From: Lysobacterales bacterium
GTDB lineage: Bacteria; Pseudomonadota; Gammaproteobacteria; Xanthomonadales; Marinicellaceae
Direction of reading: 5' to 3'
DNA length: 11,259 nt
Assembly (NCBI GenBank): GCA_026990095.1
Contig: JALSIL010000494.1
Location: 1 to 11,259 of the forward strand
Shown: positions 1-6,235 of the stretch, one piece after another
How the letters are laid out: each line of letters starts with the position of its first letter
Numbering within the stretch: the stretch's first letter is position 1
The notes under the pieces: model-generated
Databases searched by the model: none
The model's input: only the letters and a program-made list of their open reading frames with translations
Told to the model about the DNA's origin: nothing
Made by a program: the position numbers and the translations under genes

Positions 1-464
1 GCTTGAGTTTTGTTTTGAGCTTTTGTTTTGAGTCTTGTGCCATCAAACTCATCGGCTAAAGGTTCAGGTCCAAGATTTCTGATAAGTTTATGATTCAAAT
101 AATCTTGGCTATCGAGAATGCAACCAAACCGACGTGGATCATTAAAGCGAAGAGAAGTATTATCATCCATAACCATTTCAAAATGGTCATGTTTGGCAAG
201 TGATGCATTCTCCGTGTTGACAACTAAAGAACCAGACATGCCTAAATGCATTATCAAGGTAGTGCCACTATCAAGGTGAATGAGAATGTATTTTGCTCGG
301 CGTGTAACACTTGTCACTGTTTGGGTTTGATATTTGTCGGGTAAATTTGCAGGTATTTTCCAACGCAAAGAGTCATTGTAAATGTTGATTTTTTTGATGA
401 CTTTATTCTCAAGCCATGGCTTTATGCCATTTACCGTGGTTTCAACCTCGGGCAGTTCAGGCAT
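1..464 (-). CDS. mutM: Formamidopyrimidine-DNA glycosylase (Fpg/MutM), partial at window edge
   Basis: This bifunctional base-excision-repair enzyme removes 8-oxoguanine and other oxidised purines from DNA and cuts the abasic site by beta/delta elimination. The start gives MPELPEVETT, the family signature, with Pro2 the Schiff-base nucleophile after Met removal and Glu3 the catalytic acid. RRAKYILIHL (residues 55-64) contains the conserved catalytic Lys58. HLGMSGSL (73-80) and DPRRFG (109-114) carry the Met/Arg/Phe residues that fill the void left by the flipped base. LGPEPL (131-136) leads into the helix-two-turn-helix domain. About 154 codons are visible of a usual ~270; the rest of the H2TH domain and the C-terminal zinc finger lie beyond base 1. 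The ATG overlaps the last 8 bp of nudC, which suggests translational coupling as the last visible gene of a minus-strand operon. Identification is secure. Confidence 0.96.
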   Translation of the reverse strand, partial: MPELPEVETTVNGIKPWLENKVIKKINIYNDSLRWKIPANLPDKYQTQTVTSVTRRAKYILIHLDSGTTLIMHLGMSGSLVVNTENASLAKHDHFEMVMDDNTSLRFNDPRRFGCILDSQDYLNHKLIRNLGPEPLADEFDGTRLKTKAQNKTQ

Positions 465-1347
465 CTTGGTCTTCTAACCATTCAACAATAAGGTTGTGTG
501 CTACGGTATACCGCGGAGCAATGGTGACGTAGCCTTCTTTAAGCATTTCATTAAGTTGTTTTCGCGTAAACCATTGCACATCCTCCATTTCCTCATTTGT
601 TTTGATGTCTTCGTTTTCTGCCTCAGCGGTAAATGCTAGCATTAAGGCTGCTGGAAATGGCCACGGTTGTGAACCATAATATTCTACATTATGAACTCGG
701 ATATTGGATTCTTCTTCGACCTCTCGTTTAACCGCTTCTTCAATGGATTCACCTGGTTCTACAAATCCCGCTAAAGTTGAATAGGCATAACTGGGCCACT
801 CGGGCTTTCGACCAAGCAAACACTTATTCCCGTGTGTTACCAAAACAATAATAGCTGGTTCAATATGAGGAAATTGCTCATGATTGTTTTCACAAAGAAG
901 TCTGTGACCCGTCCAGTCCAAGGTGTTTTTAGTGCCGCATTTTGGACAATATAAACGGTTTCTTTGCCATAAATCCAGTCCTCGTGAATACAATGCAATA
1001 TGAGCCAAGTCATCATTAAGTTTTAAGGCGTAACGCCGAATAGAAGAAAATTGTTTACCCACTTCCTTTTCAAGGTTTTCGGCTTGTTCTTCATTTAATG
1101 GGCACGAATACCACATTTGGTCGCCAACAAATCCCAAAAAGCATGTTGCTTCACACTCGAATGGGTTTGATCTACGATAAATACTACCGTGACGGTTCAT
1201 GTAAATATGATTGCCATTATAGACAGGAATATATTTGCAATCATGAGAGGATTGCATTTCTTTGAGCTCGGCTTCACGCTCACGTAAATGTGAGGCTCGG
1301 TCTAGTTTTTGTGCACCAAAATAAATGTTTTTTTCGTTTTTGCTCAT
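457..1347 (-). CDS. nudC: NADH pyrophosphatase / deNADding Nudix hydrolase (NudC family)
   Basis: NudC hydrolyses NAD(H) to NMN(H) plus AMP and removes NAD caps from RNA 5' ends. The 296-aa protein has an N-terminal NudC-like domain (to ~130), a zinc ribbon with Cys134, Cys137 and Cys152, and a Nudix domain. The Nudix box starts at GFVEPGE (194-200) and continues with REVEEE (208-213). SQPWPFP (226-232), the marker separating NADH pyrophosphatases from other Nudix enzymes, is present, and IAPRYTVAHNLI (276-287) matches the family C-terminus. Two oddities: the expected fourth zinc Cys at 155 is Asn, with His156 next to it, and the usual Gly of the Nudix box is Asn215. The start is supported by GAGGT, formed partly from the erpA stop codon, 5 nt before the ATG. 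It lies between erpA (8-bp gap) and mutM (8-bp overlap). Family identification is firm; the substrate (free NADH or NAD-capped RNA) is inferred. Confidence 0.94.
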   Translation of the reverse strand: MSKNEKNIYFGAQKLDRASHLREREAELKEMQSSHDCKYIPVYNGNHIYMNRHGSIYRRSNPFECEATCFLGFVGDQMWYSCPLNEEQAENLEKEVGKQFSSIRRYALKLNDDLAHIALYSRGLDLWQRNRLYCPKCGTKNTLDWTGHRLLCENNHEQFPHIEPAIIVLVTHGNKCLLGRKPEWPSYAYSTLAGFVEPGESIEEAVKREVEEESNIRVHNVEYYGSQPWPFPAALMLAFTAEAENEDIKTNEEMEDVQWFTRKQLNEMLKEGYVTIAPRYTVAHNLIVEWLEDQDA

Positions 1348-1355
1348 TTTTTACC

Positions 1356-1688
1356 TCAAATTGAAAACGAGCTGCCGCAGCCACAGGTTGTTTTGGCATT
1401 TGGGTTGTCAACAACAAAACGTGAACCTTGCAAGTCTTCTTTATAATCGACGACAGAGTTTATCAAATAGGGATAACTCATGGGATCAACCATCATGCAA
1501 ACACCGTCATTATCAATAATAAAATCACCTTCTTCGGTTTCATCTTCAAAAGCAAAGCCGTATTGAAAGCCAGAACAACCGCCACCGATGATGTATACCC
1601 GCAGTTTTAAGTCTGGGTTTTGTTCCTCTAAGGCCAATTCTCTAATTTTGCTAGCTGCTGAGTTGGATAAAACAATAGTGTTTTGCAT
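1356..1688 (-). CDS. erpA: Iron-sulfur cluster insertion protein ErpA (A-type carrier)
   Basis: ErpA is an A-type carrier that receives Fe-S clusters from the assembly scaffold and passes them to apo-proteins; in E. coli it is needed for isoprenoid-pathway enzymes and respiratory complexes. The 110-aa product matches the family along its length. IIGGGCSGFQYGF (33-45) carries ligand Cys38 and the C-terminal TCGCGSSFSI (101-110) carries Cys102 and Cys104. LKLRVYI and NPNAK are also ErpA-like, which favours ErpA over IscA or SufA. The ATG lies 2 bp after the bactofilin stop and no good Shine-Dalgarno is visible, so it probably depends on coupling to the upstream gene. Its own stop region supplies the ribosome-binding site of nudC. 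Very secure. Confidence 0.97.
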   Translation of the reverse strand: MQNTIVLSNSAASKIRELALEEQNPDLKLRVYIIGGGCSGFQYGFAFEDETEEGDFIIDNDGVCMMVDPMSYPYLINSVVDYKEDLQGSRFVVDNPNAKTTCGCGSSFSI

Positions 1689-1690
1689 GA

Positions 1691-2122
1691 TTATTTGCTT
1701 TTTTTGTCTTCAATGTTAGCAATTTTACTGTTGTTTTTATCGTCCTGATAAATTAACTGCCCATTAATTCTTGAACCCGTATTCATTTCAATAGTGCGGT
1801 AATAAACATTGCCTTCAATATCTGCTTTTGAGGCAACTTCAACTTTTCCTGATGAGCTAATATCTCCTTTAATTTTGCCATTAACGACTATATTGGCGAC
1901 ATTAATTTTGCCTTCAATTAATCCACTTTCACTGATGGTTAAGACATCATCATTTTGTGAACCAGTGATGCTTCCTGTGATTGTTCCATCTAAAATTAAC
2001 ATGCCATTAAAACTAATATCGCCATTTATTGTTGTTCCTTCACCCAATAAGGTATGGCCTTTTTTTGTGTTGCCAGTTGTTGTGCTGGTTGTTTTTGTGT
2101 TGTTGTCTTTGCTATTAAACAT
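1691..2122 (-). CDS. Bactofilin (polymer-forming cytoskeletal protein)
   Basis: Bactofilins self-assemble without nucleotides into filaments that scaffold cell-envelope and morphogenesis proteins. The 143-aa protein has the usual layout: a disordered, Thr/Asn/Lys-rich N-tail (1-22), a right-handed beta-helix core (about 24-126) and a charged tail (127-143). The core shows the repeating hydrophobic-Gly pattern, for example TTINGDISFNGML (30-42), LDGTITGSITG (44-54) and VVNGKIKGDI (79-88). AGG overlapping the upstream stop codon lies 8 nt before the ATG, supporting this start and coupling to the DUF6776-like gene. A bactofilin beside a DUF6776 protein and erpA is a recurrent gammaproteobacterial arrangement as I recall it. 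The partner enzyme or envelope process cannot be told from sequence. Confidence 0.93.
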   Translation of the reverse strand: MFNSKDNNTKTTSTTTGNTKKGHTLLGEGTTINGDISFNGMLILDGTITGSITGSQNDDVLTISESGLIEGKINVANIVVNGKIKGDISSSGKVEVASKADIEGNVYYRTIEMNTGSRINGQLIYQDDKNNSKIANIEDKKSK

Positions 2123-2131
2123 AATGTTTAC

Positions 2132-2836
2132 CTATTTTATTAATGAATGCCATGGGGCTGTGTATTCTATTGTCTTTGCTTTTTTAATCTTAGGAAATAA
2201 TTTTACTACCAGTTGTTCGGGTTTAAAACCATCTGGCAAAGAAAAGTCAAAAGAAACCTTACGGAAATACCTGAATCGGTATTTATTTGTTTCCTGATCT
2301 AATACGTTAATGCTTTGTTGCTTGTTACCTTTTTTACCTTGTATCTGAATGCTGTATTTGCCATAAACTTCGTTCGCTCGTGCTATTTTGTTCACAAAAA
2401 TAATTGACAGCGTTTTTAGTGTTGCCGATTTTTCTGTAACAACGGCTTCAAACACGCGCAAACCTTTATTTTTAAGGTTTGGGCTTAACAACCGTTCATA
2501 AAATTGAATGTCTTTTTTAGATTGATTGAGCTCGTCAAGGCGTAACTTGTAATCGCTTTGTAGGGCAATAACGGCTTGTTGTTTAATTTTTAACTCCGTT
2601 TCAAGCAAACTGTTTTTGCTTTCTAGTTGGGCTATTTTATCTAAATTAACTCTGTTATTTTCTTCTAGCACATCATTTTGCACTCTAAGCGTCTCAAGTT
2701 TTCTATTCGAGTAAAGTTCATTGAAAACAAAACCAACGACAAGTGCAATAAGAGCACTTAGGATGATAGGCGCGTTTGAACGCGGCTGAATCGTCCCTTT
2801 TTCTTGAATAACATATTTTGGTATCTCTATACCCAC
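2132..2836 (-). CDS. DUF6776-like membrane-anchored coiled-coil protein
   Basis: The function is unknown. With the GTG start at 2836 the product is 234 aa: a short N-terminus, one membrane segment (about 22-39, PIILSALIALVVGFVFN), a long coiled coil (about 43-116, rich in Leu, Lys, Glu and Gln) and a C-terminal beta-rich domain (about 125-230). The phrase FYERLLSPN (112-120) followed by KGLRVFE resembles the DUF6776 family, which I recall encoded next to bactofilin genes. The frame can be extended to an ATG at 2911, but that start lacks a Shine-Dalgarno, and a perfect extended -10 lies between it and the GTG. AAAGG sits 11 nt before the GTG, a long spacing, so the start is likely but not certain. 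It is the first gene of the operon with bactofilin; a partnership with the bactofilin filament at the inner membrane is inference. Confidence 0.8.
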   Translation of the reverse strand: MGIEIPKYVIQEKGTIQPRSNAPIILSALIALVVGFVFNELYSNRKLETLRVQNDVLEENNRVNLDKIAQLESKNSLLETELKIKQQAVIALQSDYKLRLDELNQSKKDIQFYERLLSPNLKNKGLRVFEAVVTEKSATLKTLSIIFVNKIARANEVYGKYSIQIQGKKGNKQQSINVLDQETNKYRFRYFRKVSFDFSLPDGFKPEQLVVKLFPKIKKAKTIEYTAPWHSLIK

Positions 2837-2866
2837 GTGGATTTTAACCTTTATTAAAGAATGCGA

Positions 2867-2897
2867 ATTATAGCACTTCATTTGTGGTGATAGACAA
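2867..2897 (-). promoter_or_regulatory. Extended -10 promoter of the DUF6776-bactofilin-erpA-nudC-mutM operon
   Basis: On the minus strand, TGCTATAAT is a perfect extended -10 (TATAAT at 2867-2872). A partial -35, TTGTCT (4 of 6), lies at 2892-2897 with a 19-bp spacer, tolerable with an extended -10. The predicted RNA start is near 2860, about 25 nt before the GTG at 2836. No internal junction of the operon has room for another strong promoter. Based on consensus matching only. Confidence 0.6.
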
Positions 2898-2917
2898 GGT
2901 AAACTTAACATTTATCA

Positions 2918-3361
2918 ATGAGACTGCTTATGCTTTGGGTTAAAACCTTTCATCTTTTTTTTGTAATTTCTTGGTTTGCGGGTATTTTTTACTTGCCTCG
3001 GCTGTTTGTGAACCATGCCAGTCAGAAAGACACGGTTCATCATGAGCTTTTAATTGGAATGGAGCACCGTTTAATAAAAATGATGGATTTTACCCTTGTT
3101 TTTGTTGTTATTACGGGTACGTGGTTGCTTTATATTGTTTCTGGCGGTTTTGAAAAATTTTATTTCCAGCAGGGATGGATTCACGCCAAAATTTTATTTG
3201 TGATTTTATTAATTGCCTACCATTTTTGGTGTAAAAAGATTCACCAAAATTTTATAAACAATAAAGAAACCCACTCCCATAAATGGTTTCGGTGGTTTAA
3301 TGAAATGCCCGTATTTATTTTAATTGCAATAATTTACCTTGTTTTGGCAAAACCCTTTTAA
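2918..3361 (+). CDS. hemJ: Protoporphyrinogen IX oxidase HemJ
   Basis: HemJ oxidises protoporphyrinogen IX to protoporphyrin IX, the penultimate step of heme synthesis, in bacteria lacking HemG or HemY. The 147-aa protein is a four-helix inner-membrane protein (helices roughly 7-27, 57-75, 86-104 and 128-145). Family marks are TFHLFFVISWFAGIFYLPRL (10-29) with His12, WIHAK (87-91) with Lys91, and the C-terminus RWFNEMPVFILIAI ending in AKPF. The conserved His and Lys are thought to bind heme or act in catalysis. The ATG at 2918 has no clear Shine-Dalgarno. The ATG at 2930, giving MLWVKTFH and 143 aa, has TGAGA 6 nt upstream and is an equally good choice. It diverges from the DUF6776-like gene and converges on asmA. 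Older annotation may call it UPF0093 or CopD-like. Confidence 0.9.
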   Translation: MRLLMLWVKTFHLFFVISWFAGIFYLPRLFVNHASQKDTVHHELLIGMEHRLIKMMDFTLVFVVITGTWLLYIVSGGFEKFYFQQGWIHAKILFVILLIAYHFWCKKIHQNFINNKETHSHKWFRWFNEMPVFILIAIIYLVLAKPF

Positions 3362-3372
3362 TGCAAATTCAC

Positions 3373-3429
3373 TTTATCCAAGGTTCAATATATTAGAGAC
3401 CTTTGTATCACTCTGAGGTGATGGATAAA
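3373..3429 (+). other. Possible three-way-junction RNA structure after hemJ
   Basis: Three stems fit together with almost no unpaired junction bases. TTTATCC (3373-3379) pairs with GGATAAA (3423-3429). Directly inside, AAGGT (3380-3384) pairs with ACCTT (3399-3403). ATCAC (3407-3411) pairs with GTGAT (3418-3422), which abuts the closing stem. Only TGT (3404-3406) joins the two inner stems. It begins 12 nt after the hemJ stop and would lie in its 3' UTR. The stems are short (7, 5 and 5 bp), so chance cannot be excluded. No other copy was noticed in the window. Confidence 0.35.
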
Positions 3430-3468
3430 AGAATGAAAAAAATTTCAGGAAAGTGTTTTTCATTCTTT
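3428..3468 (-). terminator. AT-rich inverted repeat, likely terminator between convergent hemJ and asmA
   Basis: A perfect 13-bp inverted repeat, AAAGAATGAAAAA (3428-3440) and TTTTTCATTCTTT (3456-3468), encloses a 15-nt loop. It lies 22 bp beyond the asmA stop, and on the minus strand the second arm is followed by TATCC, giving a weak U-rich tail. It also lies about 65 bp beyond hemJ, so it may serve both directions. The low GC content of the stem makes strong intrinsic termination uncertain. Confidence 0.45.
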
Positions 3469-3490
3469 CTCTATCAGGATTTGGTTTATC

Positions 3491-5671
3491 TTAACCAAAT
3501 ATTCCTTTCAATAATTTGTTCTTTATTTTGTCTTTATCTGACTCGGGTTCTTTTTCTTCTTTGCTTTCTGAGTCTTTTGTTTTTTGTTCACTTTTATCAG
3601 AAGGGTCTTTTGCATCTTTTTCTTTACTTTTGTCTTTTCCAAACAAAGAGTCCATTAATTTACCTTTTAGCTTATCTTTTTCCTTATCAATGCGTTCTTT
3701 TTGTGAAGCCAACAACAACTTTTTAGCATCGATTGAGATTTTAGGTTCTAACAACGAACCACTAAGACTAACGGGAATCGCTAGGTTTAATAACTTTTTG
3801 TATTTATCTGATACCAACTGTTCAGGAATATCAATTAACATGGGTTCAATCGTTCCGTTTATGGTCATGTTAACTAAATCAATTTTTAATTTGCCGCCAA
3901 CTTTGAGGTAAGGGGATTCAACTTTAAGTGTGTTGGTAGTAAACACTCCTTTGTCTATATCGCCATCAATTTGCATTAAAGTAAAGCTGGTTTTTTTCTC
4001 GCCATCAGTTGATTCTTCTTTTACTTCAGGATAAAGCATGGATAAACCCTTTTGCATCATCCCAAAAACATCAACGCCATAAATTGCCCCATCCGTTAAG
4101 GTGTATTTTATTTTCCCGTGTGCAGTTTTAAGAGGAGCATCACTAAAGGGACGGTCTATTTTTAAATCCACATTAAAATCACCCAAACCCGTAAGTAATT
4201 TACTGCCCGCCAAATCAGTTAGCAAAGGCCCTGCATGAATTTTGTTCATGTTATGTTCTAAAATCACCTTATTGCTCTGTGCTTTTGTATCAATTTTAAT
4301 AGCAGAAATGAGCAAGCCTTGGTAAAAATCAGCCTTAATAGGCGACATAACCAGTTTTGGACCGTTGGTTTTAACGGTGATTTTTAAATTTTCAACCGTC
4401 GTGCCACTGGCAAGTACTTTATCGATGATTAACGAGCCATTCAAATGACCAAAGTCAATGTTCGAAGTTGTGGAAGAACTTGCGTTTTGATTGCTGCTGG
4501 CGGTTTCCTCTGTTCCCATGAAATCATCCACATTAAATTGATTTAGGTGTAATTTGAATGTGCCTTGCATTTTCTCAAGATTTTTTATGTTGGCATCGCC
4601 TTTGATGGCTGTATCTGAGTAATTGATTTTTAAATTGGATAATATCATGCGATTAGTGCCCATGAACCAAGAACCTGAACTGCTAAAATCACTCAAGGTG
4701 TTATTGGTAACAAAATAGGTCCCTGTCATTTTCTTCAAAAATTCATTCAAATCAAACGCATCGATTTGGTAAGCACCCGAAATCTGGCTGCTGGCTTTAC
4801 TGATATTTTTACCCGTGACGTCGGTGGTTATTTTGGCATCACCCAGAGCGACTAAAAGTTGTGGGAAAAATAAGGTATCATCGTTTAAATTAATATTGCC
4901 CGGCTTTTGCAAAGCAACCTCAAGTGGCAGGATGCTGTCGGTACTTAATTTACCTTTAACCGTGAAATTATTTAGTTCAAGTTGTATGCCTGCATCTGAT
5001 AATAAGTTTTTCGCCAAGACATCGGCATCAATATTCACGTCCAAACCTGTATCTGGCATAGTTACGTGCATTGAGGTGTCGAGTTGCACAGGTGATGTCT
5101 TGGTTATTTCGCCTGTAGTTAGGTTAAATTCAGAAATAATGGCTTTTGTGTTTGTTTGTAAATCGGTGTAGTTTAAGTTTATGTTTTTTAAATCAATGCC
5201 AGCAATATTAAGCGAGCCTGATGACCCGCTTCCAGAAGAGGACTCTGAACTACCGTCTTTTTCAAGGTTGGTTAAAATGCTTTGCCAATTGCTGTTGCCT
5301 TTTTTAGTAATTTGTAAATTAATCTGCGCATCTTCAACAGCGACCCGTCCAATTTCAATGTTTTTTGAAAGCAGAGGCATAATTTTGACGCGCGCAGTCA
5401 ATTTTTGAATTTCGGCTAAGGATTTGCCTTTAAAACCTTTTTCGTTGTCAATTTTGACATCATTTAGCGTCAGTGCCAACCAAGGAAAGACCTTCCACTG
5501 AATTTCTCCATCAAGATGAATTTCCCTACCAATTTGGTCTTTAACTTTACTTGTGATTGTGTCTTTATAATCATTAGGGTCAATAATCATAGGCAACACA
5601 AAGGCTGCAATAACAATAAGTAAAACCAGTGTTATAGTAATTCTTAGTATCCATTTAACTAATTTTTTCAT
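3491..5671 (-). CDS. asmA: AsmA family protein (inner-membrane-anchored, periplasmic)
   Basis: AsmA-like proteins are anchored in the inner membrane with a large beta-rich periplasmic part, related to bridge proteins that move phospholipids toward the outer membrane. The 726-aa product has a membrane helix (about 8-30), then the AsmA N-terminal signature IDPNDYKDTI (30-39), GREIHLDGEI (48-57) and FPWLALTLNDV (62-72). The C-terminal AsmA region has TLTDGAIYGVDV (524-535) and LKVGGKLKIDL (589-599). Two Ser-rich low-complexity linkers occur at about 141-153 and 391-403. The Lys/Glu/Asp-rich tail contains two related motifs, KDKLKGKLMDSLFG (665-678) and KDKIKNKLLKGIFG (713-726, the C-terminus). 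The ATG at 5671 is chosen because GGAG sits 6 nt upstream; a TTG four codons earlier overlaps that site. The length is somewhat above E. coli AsmA (~617 aa). The symbol marks the family; the exact paralog is uncertain. Confidence 0.9.
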   Translation of the reverse strand: MKKLVKWILRITITLVLLIVIAAFVLPMIIDPNDYKDTITSKVKDQIGREIHLDGEIQWKVFPWLALTLNDVKIDNEKGFKGKSLAEIQKLTARVKIMPLLSKNIEIGRVAVEDAQINLQITKKGNSNWQSILTNLEKDGSSESSSGSGSSGSLNIAGIDLKNINLNYTDLQTNTKAIISEFNLTTGEITKTSPVQLDTSMHVTMPDTGLDVNIDADVLAKNLLSDAGIQLELNNFTVKGKLSTDSILPLEVALQKPGNINLNDDTLFFPQLLVALGDAKITTDVTGKNISKASSQISGAYQIDAFDLNEFLKKMTGTYFVTNNTLSDFSSSGSWFMGTNRMILSNLKINYSDTAIKGDANIKNLEKMQGTFKLHLNQFNVDDFMGTEETASSNQNASSSTTSNIDFGHLNGSLIIDKVLASGTTVENLKITVKTNGPKLVMSPIKADFYQGLLISAIKIDTKAQSNKVILEHNMNKIHAGPLLTDLAGSKLLTGLGDFNVDLKIDRPFSDAPLKTAHGKIKYTLTDGAIYGVDVFGMMQKGLSMLYPEVKEESTDGEKKTSFTLMQIDGDIDKGVFTTNTLKVESPYLKVGGKLKIDLVNMTINGTIEPMLIDIPEQLVSDKYKKLLNLAIPVSLSGSLLEPKISIDAKKLLLASQKERIDKEKDKLKGKLMDSLFGKDKSKEKDAKDPSDKSEQKTKDSESKEEKEPESDKDKIKNKLLKGIFG

Positions 5672-5697
5672 AAGGAACTCCAATCAATATAGAATGG

Positions 5698-5706
5698 TGC
5701 TAGAAT
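5698..5706 (+). promoter_or_regulatory. Extended -10 promoter candidate for elaA
   Basis: TGCTAGAAT is an extended -10 motif, with TAGAAT matching TATAAT at 5 of 6 bases. It lies in the 65-bp gap between divergent asmA and elaA and would start RNA near 5713, about 24 nt before the elaA ATG. No convincing -35 is present at the normal distance. Confidence 0.35.
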
Positions 5707-5736
5707 AACACGTTAAGCGTTAAAAAAATGTGACAA

Positions 5737-6189
5737 ATGTTAAAATCTACTGATATTGTAAGTAAAACTTTTCAACAACTAAGCAGTAAAGAGCTTTATG
5801 CAATACTGGCTTTGCGAATGGAGGTGTTTTGTGTTGAGCAAGATTGCCCCTACCAAGACGCTGATGGCTTGGATTTTAGAGCTCACCATTTGTATTTGGG
5901 CACTGAAAACAGGGTTCATGCCTATGCTCGCATCTTACCGCCAAAACAGGGCAAATGCCATATCGGACGAATTGTTGTCGCTAAAGAGAGCAGAAACCAA
6001 AAATTAGCCACAAAAGTTATTAATTTTGCCATTAAATTTTGTCAAAAGCATTACCCAAAGAGCATTATTGAAATTTCTGCACAGTCCTATTTAACCGATT
6101 ATTATCAATCTTTAGGCTTCAAAAGCACAGGCAAATTCTATTTAGAAGACGATATTCCCCATGAACAGATGCAAATTTTAGCTAATTAA
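5737..6189 (+). CDS. elaA: GNAT-family N-acetyltransferase, ElaA type
   Basis: ElaA is a GNAT-fold acetyltransferase using acetyl-CoA; its physiological substrate is not established. The 150-aa product carries the family landmarks: LYAILALRMEVFCVEQDCPY (20-39) followed by QDADG (40-44), HAYARILPP (61-69), HIGRIVV (75-81) and DDIPHEQM (138-145). The acetyl-CoA pyrophosphate-binding turn is RNQKLA (86-91). It lacks the usual middle Gly of the GNAT motif, but E. coli ElaA also has Lys there (RGEKVG), so this is normal for the family. Length matches E. coli ElaA (~153 aa). No Shine-Dalgarno precedes the ATG; a start-stop pair ATGTGA lies at 5728-5733, in frame. It is divergent from asmA and 46 bp upstream of pgk on the same strand, so some pgk transcription may read through from here. 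Confidence 0.92.
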   Translation: MLKSTDIVSKTFQQLSSKELYAILALRMEVFCVEQDCPYQDADGLDFRAHHLYLGTENRVHAYARILPPKQGKCHIGRIVVAKESRNQKLATKVINFAIKFCQKHYPKSIIEISAQSYLTDYYQSLGFKSTGKFYLEDDIPHEQMQILAN

Positions 6190-6235
6190 GATAAAATTCG
6201 TTCACTTAAATTCATAACAACAGTAAAGAAACACT

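Noticed and set aside
1809..2297. 162-codon plus-strand frame antisense to bactofilin and the DUF6776-like gene
   Set aside because: It shadows clear coding sequence on the other strand; its product is low-complexity hydrophobic without a recognisable family, and there is no ribosome-binding site.
3403..3911. Two plus-strand frames (3403-3726 and 3516-3911) antisense to the asmA C-terminus
   Set aside because: Their Phe/Leu/Ser-rich sequence is the expected antisense of the Lys/Glu-rich AsmA tail. The first also starts at TTG inside the hairpin region.
5713..5726. CGTTAAG CGTTAAA tandem near-repeat in the asmA-elaA gap as an operator
   Set aside because: Two 6-7 bp copies alone are too little to support a binding site, and no regulator gene is present.
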